From Bryoerythrophyllum caledonicum (lineage: Eukaryota > Streptophyta > Bryopsida > Pottiales > Pottiaceae), in NCBI GenBank assembly GCA_963971425.1, contig OZ020517.1, positions 10,046,501-10,110,500 of the forward strand: a stretch of DNA of 64,000 nucleotides, in the 5' to 3' direction. The translations under genes and the position numbers were made by a program. Position 1 is the stretch's first letter. Every line of letters starts with the position of its first letter. Below, in pieces: positions 1 to 9,195 of this stretch. A model generated the notes under the pieces. It did no database searches, was not told the origin of the DNA, and saw only the letters and a program-made list of their open reading frames with translations.

Positions 1-53
1 AATCTTCGAGGCTTGTTGCGGGATAGTGGTAGAGATGAAGGCGTGAGGATCAC

Positions 54-1232
54 TCACAACCTTCCGGTGATTTCGAAGTTTTGGCTCCGATTGAAGCTAT
101 TATGGAGAATATCCATGAATAGTTGGTGCGCCGGAGTACCTATCAATGCATCACTTCTAATACGCACGGAGATGTTAGTGGAGTTAGCTATATGGTGGTA
201 TGTCTGGCAAACTTTTCCTATGACTTTATGGTTGTCTATCACAAGTATGAAGGGCCTAAGGCCCTTGAGCAACATAAGTCCATCCGTATTGGGGTTAAGC
301 AAGTGTAACTTAAACATTCCTGTCCATACTCCTTTTTTACCACCTCTTTTGACACTATGACATTGGATGTAAATGGGGTCTATTAGACTCGTACCAAGTT
401 TAATGTCCATTGAGTCTAGTCTTTTGGTTATTATGTTGTAAACATCATCATGCAACATGCAATGTGTGGGGGGTTCGAAGAAATTTGCAACATGGAAGTC
501 TAGAGCCAAACCTGTAGCCTCGTTGGTCTTGATGTCGAGTGGGATTTGCGTGATATTGTAGTGTTGTCCTTGTGCTCCTCTTCTCTTGCAAGGGTAAAGA
601 ACTTGGGGGATTCGTGGAAATGCTACGCTTGCTTCTGATGCTTCCTCTGCTTCGTTGGCTTTAAGGCCTCTGGACATCATTTCTTCTGTAGTCTCATCAT
701 TTGGGGGTGCCTCCAAGCCCTCATCTATCGCAATGTGCTCCATGGTCTCAAAACCTAGCCAAAAGTTTAGGTCTTTGGTTAGTGGTGATAGTTTATTGGA
801 CTTACCTCTGTTGTCTTGGTCGTTTTTGCTCTTCTTGCTTCTCCCAGATTCTTCTGTGTTTTTCCTTCAGCCCTTCTCTTTTGTAGTTGTGACTCCTTGC
901 ACAACCACTTCATCAACATCCATCTCTTCACCAAATACAAGTCCTCTCCTACTACTCATTTCTAGATTATCCTTATCATGTAGTAAGTTTTGAGTGAGGG
1001 GGGTGAGGGGACTTACCTGGTCACGAGGTGGAGCTTTGAGGTGGACTTGTGGCAGTTGGATGTGACTGCCAACTTGAGTAGTCAGCTCTCCCCTGGCAGC
1101 CGCGCTTGATGGATGGAACTTGTCTCTTCTTTCAAATGTGATGTAGTGCGTATAAGAAGCTTCCTCGCGCTTGCTCTCCCACAAGAGCTCCCCCTGGTTG
1201 GGCAAGGGTGTCCACTGGGCGACTGTTCTCAT
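54..1232 (-). pseudogene. Unrecognised, possibly retroelement-derived ORF interrupted by one TGA
   Basis: Two minus-strand ORFs (1232-867 and 743-54) lie in the same frame and are separated by one TGA, with the intervening stretch also open, so they look like one ancestral ORF of about 390 codons. The N-terminal part is proline- and charge-rich and probably disordered. The C-terminal 180 residues look folded, with alternating hydrophobic segments such as MFKLHLLNPNTDG and PFILVIDNHKVIG. This arrangement, a disordered N-terminus before a small alpha/beta domain, would suit ORF1 of a non-LTR retrotransposon, but I recognise no diagnostic zinc knuckle. A GTAAGT about 75 bases before the ATG at 743 means an intron could also remove the stop. 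Function is unknown. Confidence 0.3.
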
Positions 1233-1260
1233 GTTCTTCTCCTGGTTTTTCTCCTATGCC

Positions 1261-1470
1261 CTTCCTTCCACGCTCTTCCGCTCCGGGCTCCTGGCACTGT
1301 GTTGCTGTAGTTGCTTGCTCTTCCTTCCGCGCTCTTCCGCTCTGGGCTCACTATTGTCACTGTAGTTGCTCGCTCTTTGTGCGTGCTCCTTTTTCGAGCT
1401 CCGGTCTTTGCCTTTATGCGGTCGCACTCCCTATTTGTAGCAGGCTCCCACGTCGAGCTCCGGTCTTTGT
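1261..1470. repeat. Diverged tandem repeat, period about 59 bp
   Basis: The block starting CTTCCTTCC at 1261 recurs at 1320 with few changes, and the motif CGAGCTCCGGTCTTTG occurs near 1396 and 1453. The stretch is C/T-rich on the plus strand. It generates long overlapping ORFs on both strands (for example 2164-1229 minus, 311 codons rich in Thr, Ser, Gln and Lys) that I consider composition artefacts. Confidence 0.5.
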
Positions 1471-2164
1471 CTTGTTGTAATCGCCTCACCTGTTTGCACC
1501 AGTCTTCCGGCAGAGGCTCTCGTTTTGACTTCGGGAATACCCTGGTTGAGTGTGCTGCGGGGGATTCTGCTTGCGTGCTCGTGGTTGTCCTGTCTGTGCT
1601 TGTCTTTGTGTATACCCTGCTCGTGCTTGTGGTCTTCCCGTCCTTGTCTGTCGTCGAAGGCTCTTTGTTTGCTTCACTGGTCTTGTGTTTATGTTGATCT
1701 TGCGTATACTTCTGCTTCGTGCCCTCGGCTGAGGGTATCCAAGCAGCTAATTTTTGGAGGTGCACTAATCTTACGTCCTTGGATAGTGTCCAGGTTGTTG
1801 TGATCTGCACATCTTTTGTCAATAGGTCAATACTAAGGGTCGATTGCTTACCTTTGTAAATGTGGATTTTCTGGTGGTGATTGGGGGTGTTGTGGTCTTC
1901 TGGCACTCCCGCATGCGTCTGTCGGGGTGGGGTTGGATTCTTTGATTGTTGCTTGTGGTGGACGGCATGGGAGCAGTCACTTTGTGTCAATGTTGGCGGA
2001 GGCTGATTGTGCGATTGGGAGGTCAGATCCAAGTTTGATGTCGTCCTTTGTTGCAGAATTTTCGTTGATATGTTGCTTGTATGTAGTCTCTGGGTGCCTT
2101 CAGGGGGGGGTTGCAGATGTGTTGATGCAGTCTTGTCTTGTGTTGGGGGTATTGGTCTTGACAA

Positions 2165-4400
2165 CTATTGGGTGTTGGTGTAGCTTGATCTCTTGGCGTT
2201 GGTGTAGGTACTGAGGCGAGTCCACTCCCGCGTTGGAGAAGTCGCGAGGAGCTGCCGGGGAGCAAGGTCTTCTGATCTTCGTGTGTTGATGAGGTCGGTC
2301 GGCTGGTTGCGGGTCTGAGGTGTGTAGTGAATGTGTCGAGGTTGGATTGTCTCATCACTTGTGAGCGGGGGTCTCCTGAGCGCTATTCTTGCTGATGCGC
2401 AACTGCTTGTTGGGGGGTCGGGGTTTGCGTAGGTCGAGTGCGTCTTTGTGAAGCCGGGGGGCCGTGGATTAACGCGGAGCTACTGCCAGGCAGTAGGGCT
2501 TGATTATCACGCTCTTGAATCTTGGCTTATGCGGTCCTGGATCGAGGAGTTGCAGTGATTTCGTGCAAGGAGGTAGATCTGACTACACAACCTCAGATCT
2601 GGGCGGCAGAGCACTAGAGTTCACCTTCAGAATCAGATCACACTTCCAACACCAAAGCCCCACGCTTCAGATCTTTGCATAAGTTAATCTGCCACTAAGT
2701 CCTTCTCTTTCTCTTAGACCCCCAGATCTGGGCGAGCCCTTTCCAACACATCCACTCTCTCTACTAAAAACTTGCATCAGTCGCAAAACCCAGCTCACAG
2801 GGGCCACTTGGTGAGTTCAGCTACCTCTCTCCAACCATGAGCTCGACTTCTGCGGCTAAGTCACTGCACTCCTCTCACTAGGATTTACGGAGCGATTAGC
2901 CTGCCATTTTTTTCGAAAAAAATCTGCACTCAATGTCCTGACATGTCCCACTACCACCACATACTACATTGCCTGGACATGTCTCGTTCCCTTCGCAAAG
3001 GGCACTATCCGGGCAGGTGCCAGTTGCCGCGAGGAGGCATTGGCTGCATTTCAGACGTTTTCGGAGTGCGGATGTTCGTTTCATGCTTGATTTTTACATG
3101 GCAAGGAAATTCTACTGAGAGGATCCCGCTATGAGAATAGGATCAATTTCGTGACCAAGAAGATTGCTAGGATTTTGGCAATCCAGGGGGCGCTACAAGT
3201 TTGCAGGATGCAAGTTTTGGCCAGGGCCGTCCTTGCATCCATGGCACTGGTTGTCCAGATATGTATTGCTTCTAAGGTCTACCTCACTATCATCTCGGTC
3301 GTCAACATTGTATAGCCGGAGGTGCACTTCGTCATGAGCGCTAAGGTCTAGACTACTCTCATAATGTCCATAATGATCAATATTGTACACTGAATATTCC
3401 TGAACCTTGTCCGAAACCGGCTCATCAACGTACACCATGTCAAATTCTAAACTTTTGACTCTAAACCATGTACATGAATCCGTGAACGCAATGTCCAATC
3501 TACAACCAAAGCTTTACTTGACACCAAGAACTCTTCAACACTTAAAACCATGTCCGACATGCAAAGGAAACCAAAAGAGGTCAATACACAAAGAGAGATA
3601 GGTATAAATCATAGCTGAAATCATATGAAGATCAATATAGACGTTGTCAGGTTTGGCTTGTTGGAGGGTTTGTAGAGGTTGATTTATGTGTTGTAAACCA
3701 ACTAGGAGGTTAAGCAGCCAAAGAAAGACCTAGATTCGAGTTCTAGTTCATAACTAGGGTTAGTAGTAAAATCTTTTGACTTTTAGGGCATTGGTGGTGT
3801 CTTTTCACACCTCATTTGGGACTTGGAGTCCAAATGACCTCAACGTGTAGTTGAAGGAGACTCATTTTTCTCAAATTGAGTCTCCCACGTGATGTAGTGA
3901 AGGAGTGCGTGCGTGCGTGCACTTCATTAGCTTCATTGTCAATATTCAATTATTCTTTAAGAATAGCATTGACTTGACTTTGTTGTATGTTTACAAGTGG
4001 ATCTCACTTGTTTCTTACTTGAGAAAGGTCATTACTTTGATATGAGAGTAGTCTTAGTGGATTTTTGACACTTAAATCCCTCAAAATCTTGTTTATAGAG
4101 TGTTTTTCAGAGCTATGTGAGTGTTGATTTTGTTGCAAGAACTCAAGCTTGCCTAGAAGAGAATGGATGAAAGTTAGAAATAAGGTTATAAGAAGTGGTG
4201 GAGAGCGAAACAATGGAGATAGAGTTGGATGATATTTCGTTGACTCTTACCTCATCCAGAGAAAGTGGGAGCCTTCATTCAAATCCACTTCCATGGGAGA
4301 CTGCAGACTGAGGAGGAAGGTAGACGTGGATAAGAAGCTCTGGAAGCGGGAGAGGTTTCTACTGATAAATGTTGGAACCGGAGTTTAGCAGGGAACCAAC
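2165..4400. other. Intergenic stretch, no supported gene
   Basis: No gene is recognised here. It holds two copies of CAGATCTGGGCG (near 2595 and 2724), a cysteine-rich 62-codon minus ORF at 2896-3084 treated as a finding, and a short GTGC/GTGCGTGC microsatellite near 3905. ORFs at 3193-3498 (minus) and 4004-4213 (minus) show no recognisable domain. Confidence 0.4.
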
Positions 4401-4406
4401 CTGAAC

Positions 4407-4760
4407 GTGGCAAAGTGTTGGAGGATCATAGTGCAAGTGATTATAGATCTGAACGTGCTGCGTATGACTTACGAGCCTCCCGCTGCTGCCATCGCTTTCA
4501 GTTTGGATAAGAAGGCGACCTCCGTCGGGGAGAAGGATGTACTCATCTTTAATTTGGGAGGCAAGGATTTCAACAACCGCATGGTAAATCAATGTGTACA
4601 GAAGTTCAAGCAAGTATAAGGACATCAGCAGTAAGCCCGTGCTCTGAGGAGATTAAGGACTGCGGCTGAGAGGCGAAGAAGACTCTGTCGTCCACCGCTT
4701 AGACGACCATCAAAGATCAACTTCTACTTGATAATCGCCCGTGCCAGATTTGAGGACGGT
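4407..4760 (+). pseudogene. Cytosolic HSP70 pseudogene fragment
   Basis: The translation from 4440 matches the ATPase domain of plant cytosolic HSP70: [18 protein letters not shown] corresponds to the conserved LNVLRIINEPTAAAIAY, followed by [20 protein letters not shown]. The roughly 25 residues normally between that GG and the next motif are missing, and the sequence resumes directly with [15 protein letters not shown]. After the stop at 4617-4619 the homology continues in shifting frames (LRRLRTAAER, then AKKTLSSTA near 4670-4710, then IARARFEE near 4745). With an internal deletion, stops and frameshifts it cannot encode a chaperone. It covers only about 110 of some 650 residues of the parent. 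No introns are visible, so a processed copy is possible. Confidence 0.85.
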
Positions 4761-4783
4761 GCTCACCGTCTCCTAGTGCCGCT

Positions 4784-4868
4784 TACGTGATCTTAACACG
4801 GTTACAGATTTGCAAACTTGAGTGATCTTACGTGATCTTAACACTTCAACAAAGATATGCAAACTTAT
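4784..4868. repeat. Direct repeat, two copies of about 40 bp
   Basis: CTTACGTGATCTTAACAC occurs at about 4784 and 4828, and each copy is followed 20 bases later by GCAAACTT. The pair lies just after the HSP70 fragment. Confidence 0.6.
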
Positions 4869-5423
4869 GTCGTGCAAGCTAAAAGTGTGACGACGTTGTG
4901 TTACGCACACGGAGTCCAAGGCGGTGTCCACAATAGTGTGAGATGATAGTTAGGGCAGAGCATGTGACTGCAAGTTCGAAGGTCAAAGCGCTGTAGGAGA
5001 AGAGTGCGAGGGATGCGCGCAAGGCAAGCGGAATTTGGACCTGTATCCACTTGATGCGGAGTCCAAAGCCGGATTTAGAGGCTATTGTATGGGTGTATCC
5101 CAAAACCAAAGCAAGTGCACCGGGAAGGTGTCTGCTCGGGTGAATAGAATTGCAGTGATGAGCATATGCACAGTTACGGAATGCCAAAAAGGCCACACTT
5201 GAACCGACCATCGGAATTGTCAAAGCAGTGGAAGTATTACCAGACAGCTGGAAAATTTCCTAAAACCACTAGAAAGATTCTTGAAAACCAGTGGAAAGAT
5301 ACCCTTAACCACCAGAAATAGCACTAAAAAAATTGTGGAATTCCACTGGAAAGATTTTTGGGCGAAATTTTCATCGACATAAATGAATGTGTATCGATGT
5401 ACAACTGGGGTAAGTACGCGCCT
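4869..5423. other. Intergenic stretch with degenerate short repeats
   Basis: No gene is supported. Between 5245 and 5360 variants of CCACTGGAAAGATT recur four or five times as a degenerate minisatellite. A 114-codon minus ORF (4879-5223) shows no recognisable domain. Confidence 0.4.
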
Positions 5424-5738
5424 CTATTGCATGTATTTGGTCCGACATCTATATTTGAGTCTTGGATAGCGGCTCCACCGTCCGATGCTTGCTGAATGGA
5501 CGATGATTCTACTTTTGTTCACCACGTAGCAAGCTCGGCGTTTTAGACGCTGAGCGTCGTGCCTGTCCCTCGTCCTTTGCCATTCTGTCCGACTTGGTCC
5601 TCCAGAACTCCTTCTCACCCTAATCTCCTTCTCTCCATTCTCCTTATCCTCCATGTTGACACCTTTTTCTTCAGATGTTGCTGTAGAGATCGTTGAAGGA
5701 GATGGTAAATCTGACGATTGAGCGGAGGAGGTTGCCAA
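5424..5738 (-). CDS. Hypothetical charged small protein or first exon
   Basis: This 104-codon minus ORF begins with a Ser/Thr-rich segment followed by an Arg/Lys/Glu-rich stretch (DKENGEKEIRVRRSSGG). I recognise no domain. It lies downstream of the kelch F-box gene on the same strand. It could be a first exon or an open frame by chance; homology would be needed to call it real. Confidence 0.2.
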   Translation of the reverse strand: MATSSAQSSDLPSPSTISTATSEEKGVNMEDKENGEKEIRVRRSSGGPSRTEWQRTRDRHDAQRLKRRACYVVNKSRIIVHSASIGRWSRYPRLKYRCRTKYMQ

Positions 5739-5813
5739 GCCCTATCCGGCGTATGTCCAGGTGAGTTTGTGGGGAATTTCATTGTCCATTTGTTGCAGGA
5801 TTAGGGATACATG

Positions 5814-6698
5814 TCAATATTTGTATTTCCAAAGATAAGTATAAGAAAAAAAGGTGAAGAGCTTCTCGGCCACGGCAACGAAGTGAGAGAGAGAGGATTT
5901 GGAGTCGGAGTGGATCGGTTGCAGAATCCACGAGTTGCGCTCCGCGTTGAAGTTTTTGGAGTCGCTTTGGAACTGGCCTTGCAAGGAGGTTGTGTATCCC
6001 CCAAGCACCACAAACTTGCCGTCGAGGACGACGATTGTGTACTCGTCTCGGGCGATGGCCATGTCCGGGAGGGCACTCCAGCTGTCGTCCCTCGCGTTGT
6101 AGATGTCCGCTCTCCGGAGCGCGTTCTTCTCCGGGTCGTGGCCGCCCGCGATGATGACGTTGCCGTAGAGAGTGGCGCAGGCGAAGAAAGAGTGGGAGCG
6201 CGGCATGTCGGCTCTCTGGCGCCAGGTGCGCGACATGAAGTTGAAGATGAGGACGGAGCGGAGCGCGGCCATGGTGATCGGGTGCGAGCCGCCGAGGAGG
6301 AGTAGCAGGTTTCCTATAGTGGCGAGGCATGCAAAGAGCGGGACGCTAGGATCGGGAGGTTGCGGGAGGGGATCCATGGCATTGAGGAGGCTAATCTTAA
6401 ACAACGGATGGTTGTGCGTCGAGAGCACTTCGAGGAGGCAGAGGGAGTGGTATTTCGTGTGGTGTTTGTGAAACTCGGTGGTGGTGATGATGTCGCGCCA
6501 TCTCTTGCAGACGCGCTGGAGGGGCGAGAGGGACCGGAACGGAACGCGGAGCAGGCATTGCAGTGCGGCGTCTTCGGAGAGACGCGGGAGTAGCGCCTGC
6601 TCGTCGACGCTCGTCTCTTTGCTGCTCATTGCAGCCATTGCTCGACTTTGAAGCGAGTGTGGCGGGTGGTCTAGGACCAGATCGACGTCTGTGTTCAT
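5814..6698 (-). CDS. Kelch-repeat F-box protein, C-terminally short
   Basis: This single-exon ORF of 294 codons has the layout of plant kelch F-box proteins, substrate receptors of SCF ubiquitin ligases. The F-box is near residues 35-75 (LPRLSEDAALQCLLRVPFRS, then LQRVCKRWRDII). Kelch-type blades follow, seen as NLLLLLGGSHP with SRTWRQRADMP, NVIIAGGHDP with DDSWSALPDM, and KFVVLGGYTT with RNSWI. Relatives such as the Arabidopsis KFB/KMD group are usually 340-410 residues, so the last blades appear to be missing, and the final residues (FFSYTYLWKYKY) look unlike kelch sequence. Translation may start at 6698 or at an in-frame Met near 6641 (MAAMSSKE). The substrate is unknown. The short C-terminus may be real or the result of a 3' rearrangement. 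Confidence 0.8.
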   Translation of the reverse strand: MNTDVDLVLDHPPHSLQSRAMAAMSSKETSVDEQALLPRLSEDAALQCLLRVPFRSLSPLQRVCKRWRDIITTTEFHKHHTKYHSLCLLEVLSTHNHPLFKISLLNAMDPLPQPPDPSVPLFACLATIGNLLLLLGGSHPITMAALRSVLIFNFMSRTWRQRADMPRSHSFFACATLYGNVIIAGGHDPEKNALRRADIYNARDDSWSALPDMAIARDEYTIVVLDGKFVVLGGYTTSLQGQFQSDSKNFNAERNSWILQPIHSDSKSSLSHFVAVAEKLFTFFSYTYLWKYKY

Positions 6699-6744
6699 GA
6701 GCGATTCGATTCACTGTGTATGCATCAGATATGTTGCGCCTCAC

Positions 6745-8311
6745 CTCGCTTCACAGCGCTCTCTGTACACTGCTCACAACAACGCATTCCACAGCTCTAT
6801 CTCCTCTCTTCACCTCCAAGCTCTATTGGACTCCCGCGGTGGCTGCTGCTTCAAGATCAAATCTCTCATGTATGCTGAAGAGAGATGCAACGCCTCACAT
6901 TTTAGGATCGAAACGCACGCTCAATTCGCAAGCATATCAAACTTTCCTGGATCCAAACTCAAGGAGACAAGTCATACGGCGGGTGATTCAACTCCAGCGT
7001 TAGCTTCTGTAATTTTTGAAGGCTGCTCTATGATGTCTGAATCCTCCTACATGCCCACAATCCGCTCACAATTCTGCTCACGAATCTGCCTTTCCTCCTC
7101 ACAACCTGTCTGTGATTTCTGGATCTTTGACTTCCGAGCGCTTCCAATCCGGAACAAGTATGGCTATTGCTTCAAGATCTGATTGAATTGAGCGTGGAGA
7201 TTGGCGAGGTCGTTCAAATTCCAAGGAGACAGGTTACTTAGATAATGATACAAAGAAAAGTATTATTTCATAATGATACAAGTTAGATTATGCCATAATT
7301 TGACAACGATGTGGTGATCTATCGTGCCTAAACCAGGCGTGAAGCCTTTATTGATGCAGTATGGGCTGCGGTTTAAAGTTAGAAGCTGGGAATTTGTAAA
7401 GTTGAAGCACCATGAGGACTATCTCATTCACCAAATCAAGTGTCTTTTTGCAGCCCCTCCTTACCGTCACGAGGTGCGATCTGTTTCTGCCACTTATCAG
7501 TAATGATGCAAGTCTTGGAAGCTTTTCAATGACCATCAAACAAGGTGGTTGCAAAACCCTATTTGGCATGCTTTCAAGTGAGTTATTGTTCACAAGTGTG
7601 GAACTCCATTGTCCATTTGCTATAGGGTTAGGGTTATAATTGCTTGAAACCTGTTCTTTTTGGTATATGTTGAAAGGGTACGTGAGGTGCAGATAATTGT
7701 CAATTATGAGGATTTTTTTTGTCACAGTCATAAATGATAAAAATTCATACTCATAAATGATAATTCTTATGACTGCAACTTCAAGCATTGAGGGCGATGG
7801 TGCAAGCCAACGCTTAGATTTTGCAGATATGCATAGAAACAAGTACTTTCCATTGTGTTTTAGATTTTGTAGATATGCATAGAAACAAGTACTTTCCATT
7901 TGTTAGAAGTCTGGTGTGGTCTCTCTTCGTGTGTATTTTAACAAGTTGTATTGATGAACAATCCTAGTCCATGCTTTAAGACTTGCACAAAGAAAACCGT
8001 GCGCTTTTGCGATTGATCGATGAGAGCAGTGGAGTTTCTGCGTCTCATCAACAAGGCTGGTGTTGAAAATGGCGATGTAGGGTAAGTCCACTATCTATGT
8101 CACCTCGTTAGTGCCTGGTGATGTTCTATTAAGGAAGGAGCCTGTGCTATGTTAATGTCTTTGACAAAAGAATATGGTCAGTGTTAAAATGTAGAAATGC
8201 CATGGTAAAAACTGAAGGTCAGTCATGCTCCACTTCAATTGTTTTTTATGCTAAAGTTCATGAAGTAGCCATAATTCTAAAATGTACCAGTCCTGTGAAG
8301 GTTCACATGTA
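6745..8311. other. Intergenic stretch upstream of the F-box gene
   Basis: No gene is supported. The plus ORF 6691-7182 overlaps the F-box start on the other strand and has no recognisable domain, so it is probably the F-box 5' region. The minus ORF 7348-7899 runs through a tandem duplication and is treated as chance. Confidence 0.4.
7815..7900. repeat. 46-bp tandem duplication
   Basis: A 40-base unit beginning TAGATTTTG at 7815-7854 is repeated at 7861-7900 with one base change (GCAGATAT versus GTAGATAT). The period is 46. Confidence 0.9.
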
Positions 8312-8653
8312 TCACGTATTACCAAAAGAACAATCCATCGTGCTATAGCACATTTTCCGGTACATGGTTCTCACGTCTTTATAGCGAGGAATGTAAATCG
8401 TCTGAAAGCATGTGCTAGATGAGATTAGAGGGTTATCATCCCTGTCTATGAAATCCACCGTGGCACTCTTACCTCCAAAATACTCATTGTTTGTGATGAA
8501 GAATGCCAGCCTTGCCCTTTCTGAATAAGTCATCTGTTGGACACAAATCTTGAACATGTCATGTACCTCTTGAAGGACCATAACAGTGAAACTGCACTTG
8601 TCCAATAAGTCTTTAGCCCCCATAGCATTTTTCCCACTAAAAATCACCTTCAA
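8312..8653 (-). pseudogene. HECT-type ubiquitin ligase C-lobe fragment
   Basis: This 113-codon minus ORF resembles the end of a HECT domain. QMTYSERARLAFFITN matches the region before the C-lobe, and ISSSTCFQTIYIPRYKD matches the stretch around the catalytic cysteine (family pattern T-C-F-x-x-L-x-L-P). CSFGNT stands where the family ends in a glycine/phenylalanine-rich tail. Only about 110 of some 350 HECT residues are present, and the sequence directly upstream (8660-8945) is GC-rich repeat DNA, so this is a 5'-truncated fragment or a last exon. The cysteine at the expected position is retained. It may have been carried by a mobile element. Confidence 0.5.
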
Positions 8654-8659
8654 ATTGTC

Positions 8660-8945
8660 TGGTGTCAGCTAAGTTGTCAGGACGCTCGACGTCGTTGTCG
8701 TCCGGACGTCCAGACCGGGGACGTCTTCCGCCACCCAAGGACATCCTGTAACATCTAGGTTTTGCTAGTTTTGGGTAGTTTACCCCTAGGTGAAACCTGA
8801 AAGGCCGTCCGCCTTGCCATCCGCGCGTTGCCGACCGCCCGGCGGTTGCCGTGACCGTTGACGTCCGTAGGGCGGTCGCGATGCTATGCGGTCGGCCGGC
8901 CATCCGCCCCGCCGTCCGCATCGCCCCGTTCTTGCAACGGTCACT
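8660..8945. repeat. CpG-rich block with GGCCGTCCGCC motifs
   Basis: This sharply bounded GC- and CpG-rich block lies in a moderately AT-rich setting. It contains GGCCGTCCGCC near 8801 and GCCGTCCGC near 8911, plus many GACGTC, CGGTCG and CGGCCGG words. A similar block with the same 11-mer in reverse orientation lies at 31855-32035. It sits directly upstream of the hAT element. Confidence 0.55.
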
Positions 8946-8990
8946 TCCTTTTAAGTGGCAACGATTATTTTTGGTTCCTATCGCCTTTGG

Positions 8991-9000
8991 ATATAAAAAG
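8991..9000 (+). promoter_or_regulatory. TATA-like element upstream of the hAT ORF
   Basis: ATATAAAAAG lies about 200 bases upstream of the first hAT start codon (9196) in the same orientation. It fits a TATA box, inferred from sequence and position only. Confidence 0.4.
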
Positions 9001-9195
9001 GACGGCAGAAGACGCTTTGGTTCACTTCTAAACTTTCATTTTCCAAGGGCTTTGAGCTGCACTTTGCATCTATTGCTTGGTAATTATTGAAGTTAGAAGT
9101 TGGAGGTGTCGGAGTTTCTCTAGAAACTAAAGACACTTTCTTTTCCTCATACCGCATATGACATTCATTCATTGGAAGATATTTAACTCATCAAA

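Noticed and set aside
1229-2164. 311-codon minus ORF rich in Thr, Ser, Gln and Lys
   Set aside because: It runs through C/T-rich tandem repeats, has no domain, and overlapping frames on the other strand are equally open. Treated as composition artefact.
5779-6330. Arg/Pro/His-rich ORFs antisense and out of frame within the F-box gene
   Set aside because: Shadows of a GC-rich coding sequence.
6691-7182. 163-codon plus ORF overlapping the F-box start
   Set aside because: No recognisable domain; it lies in the probable 5' region of the F-box gene on the other strand.
7348-7899. 183-codon minus ORF
   Set aside because: Its N-terminus is made by the 46-bp tandem duplication and no domain is visible.
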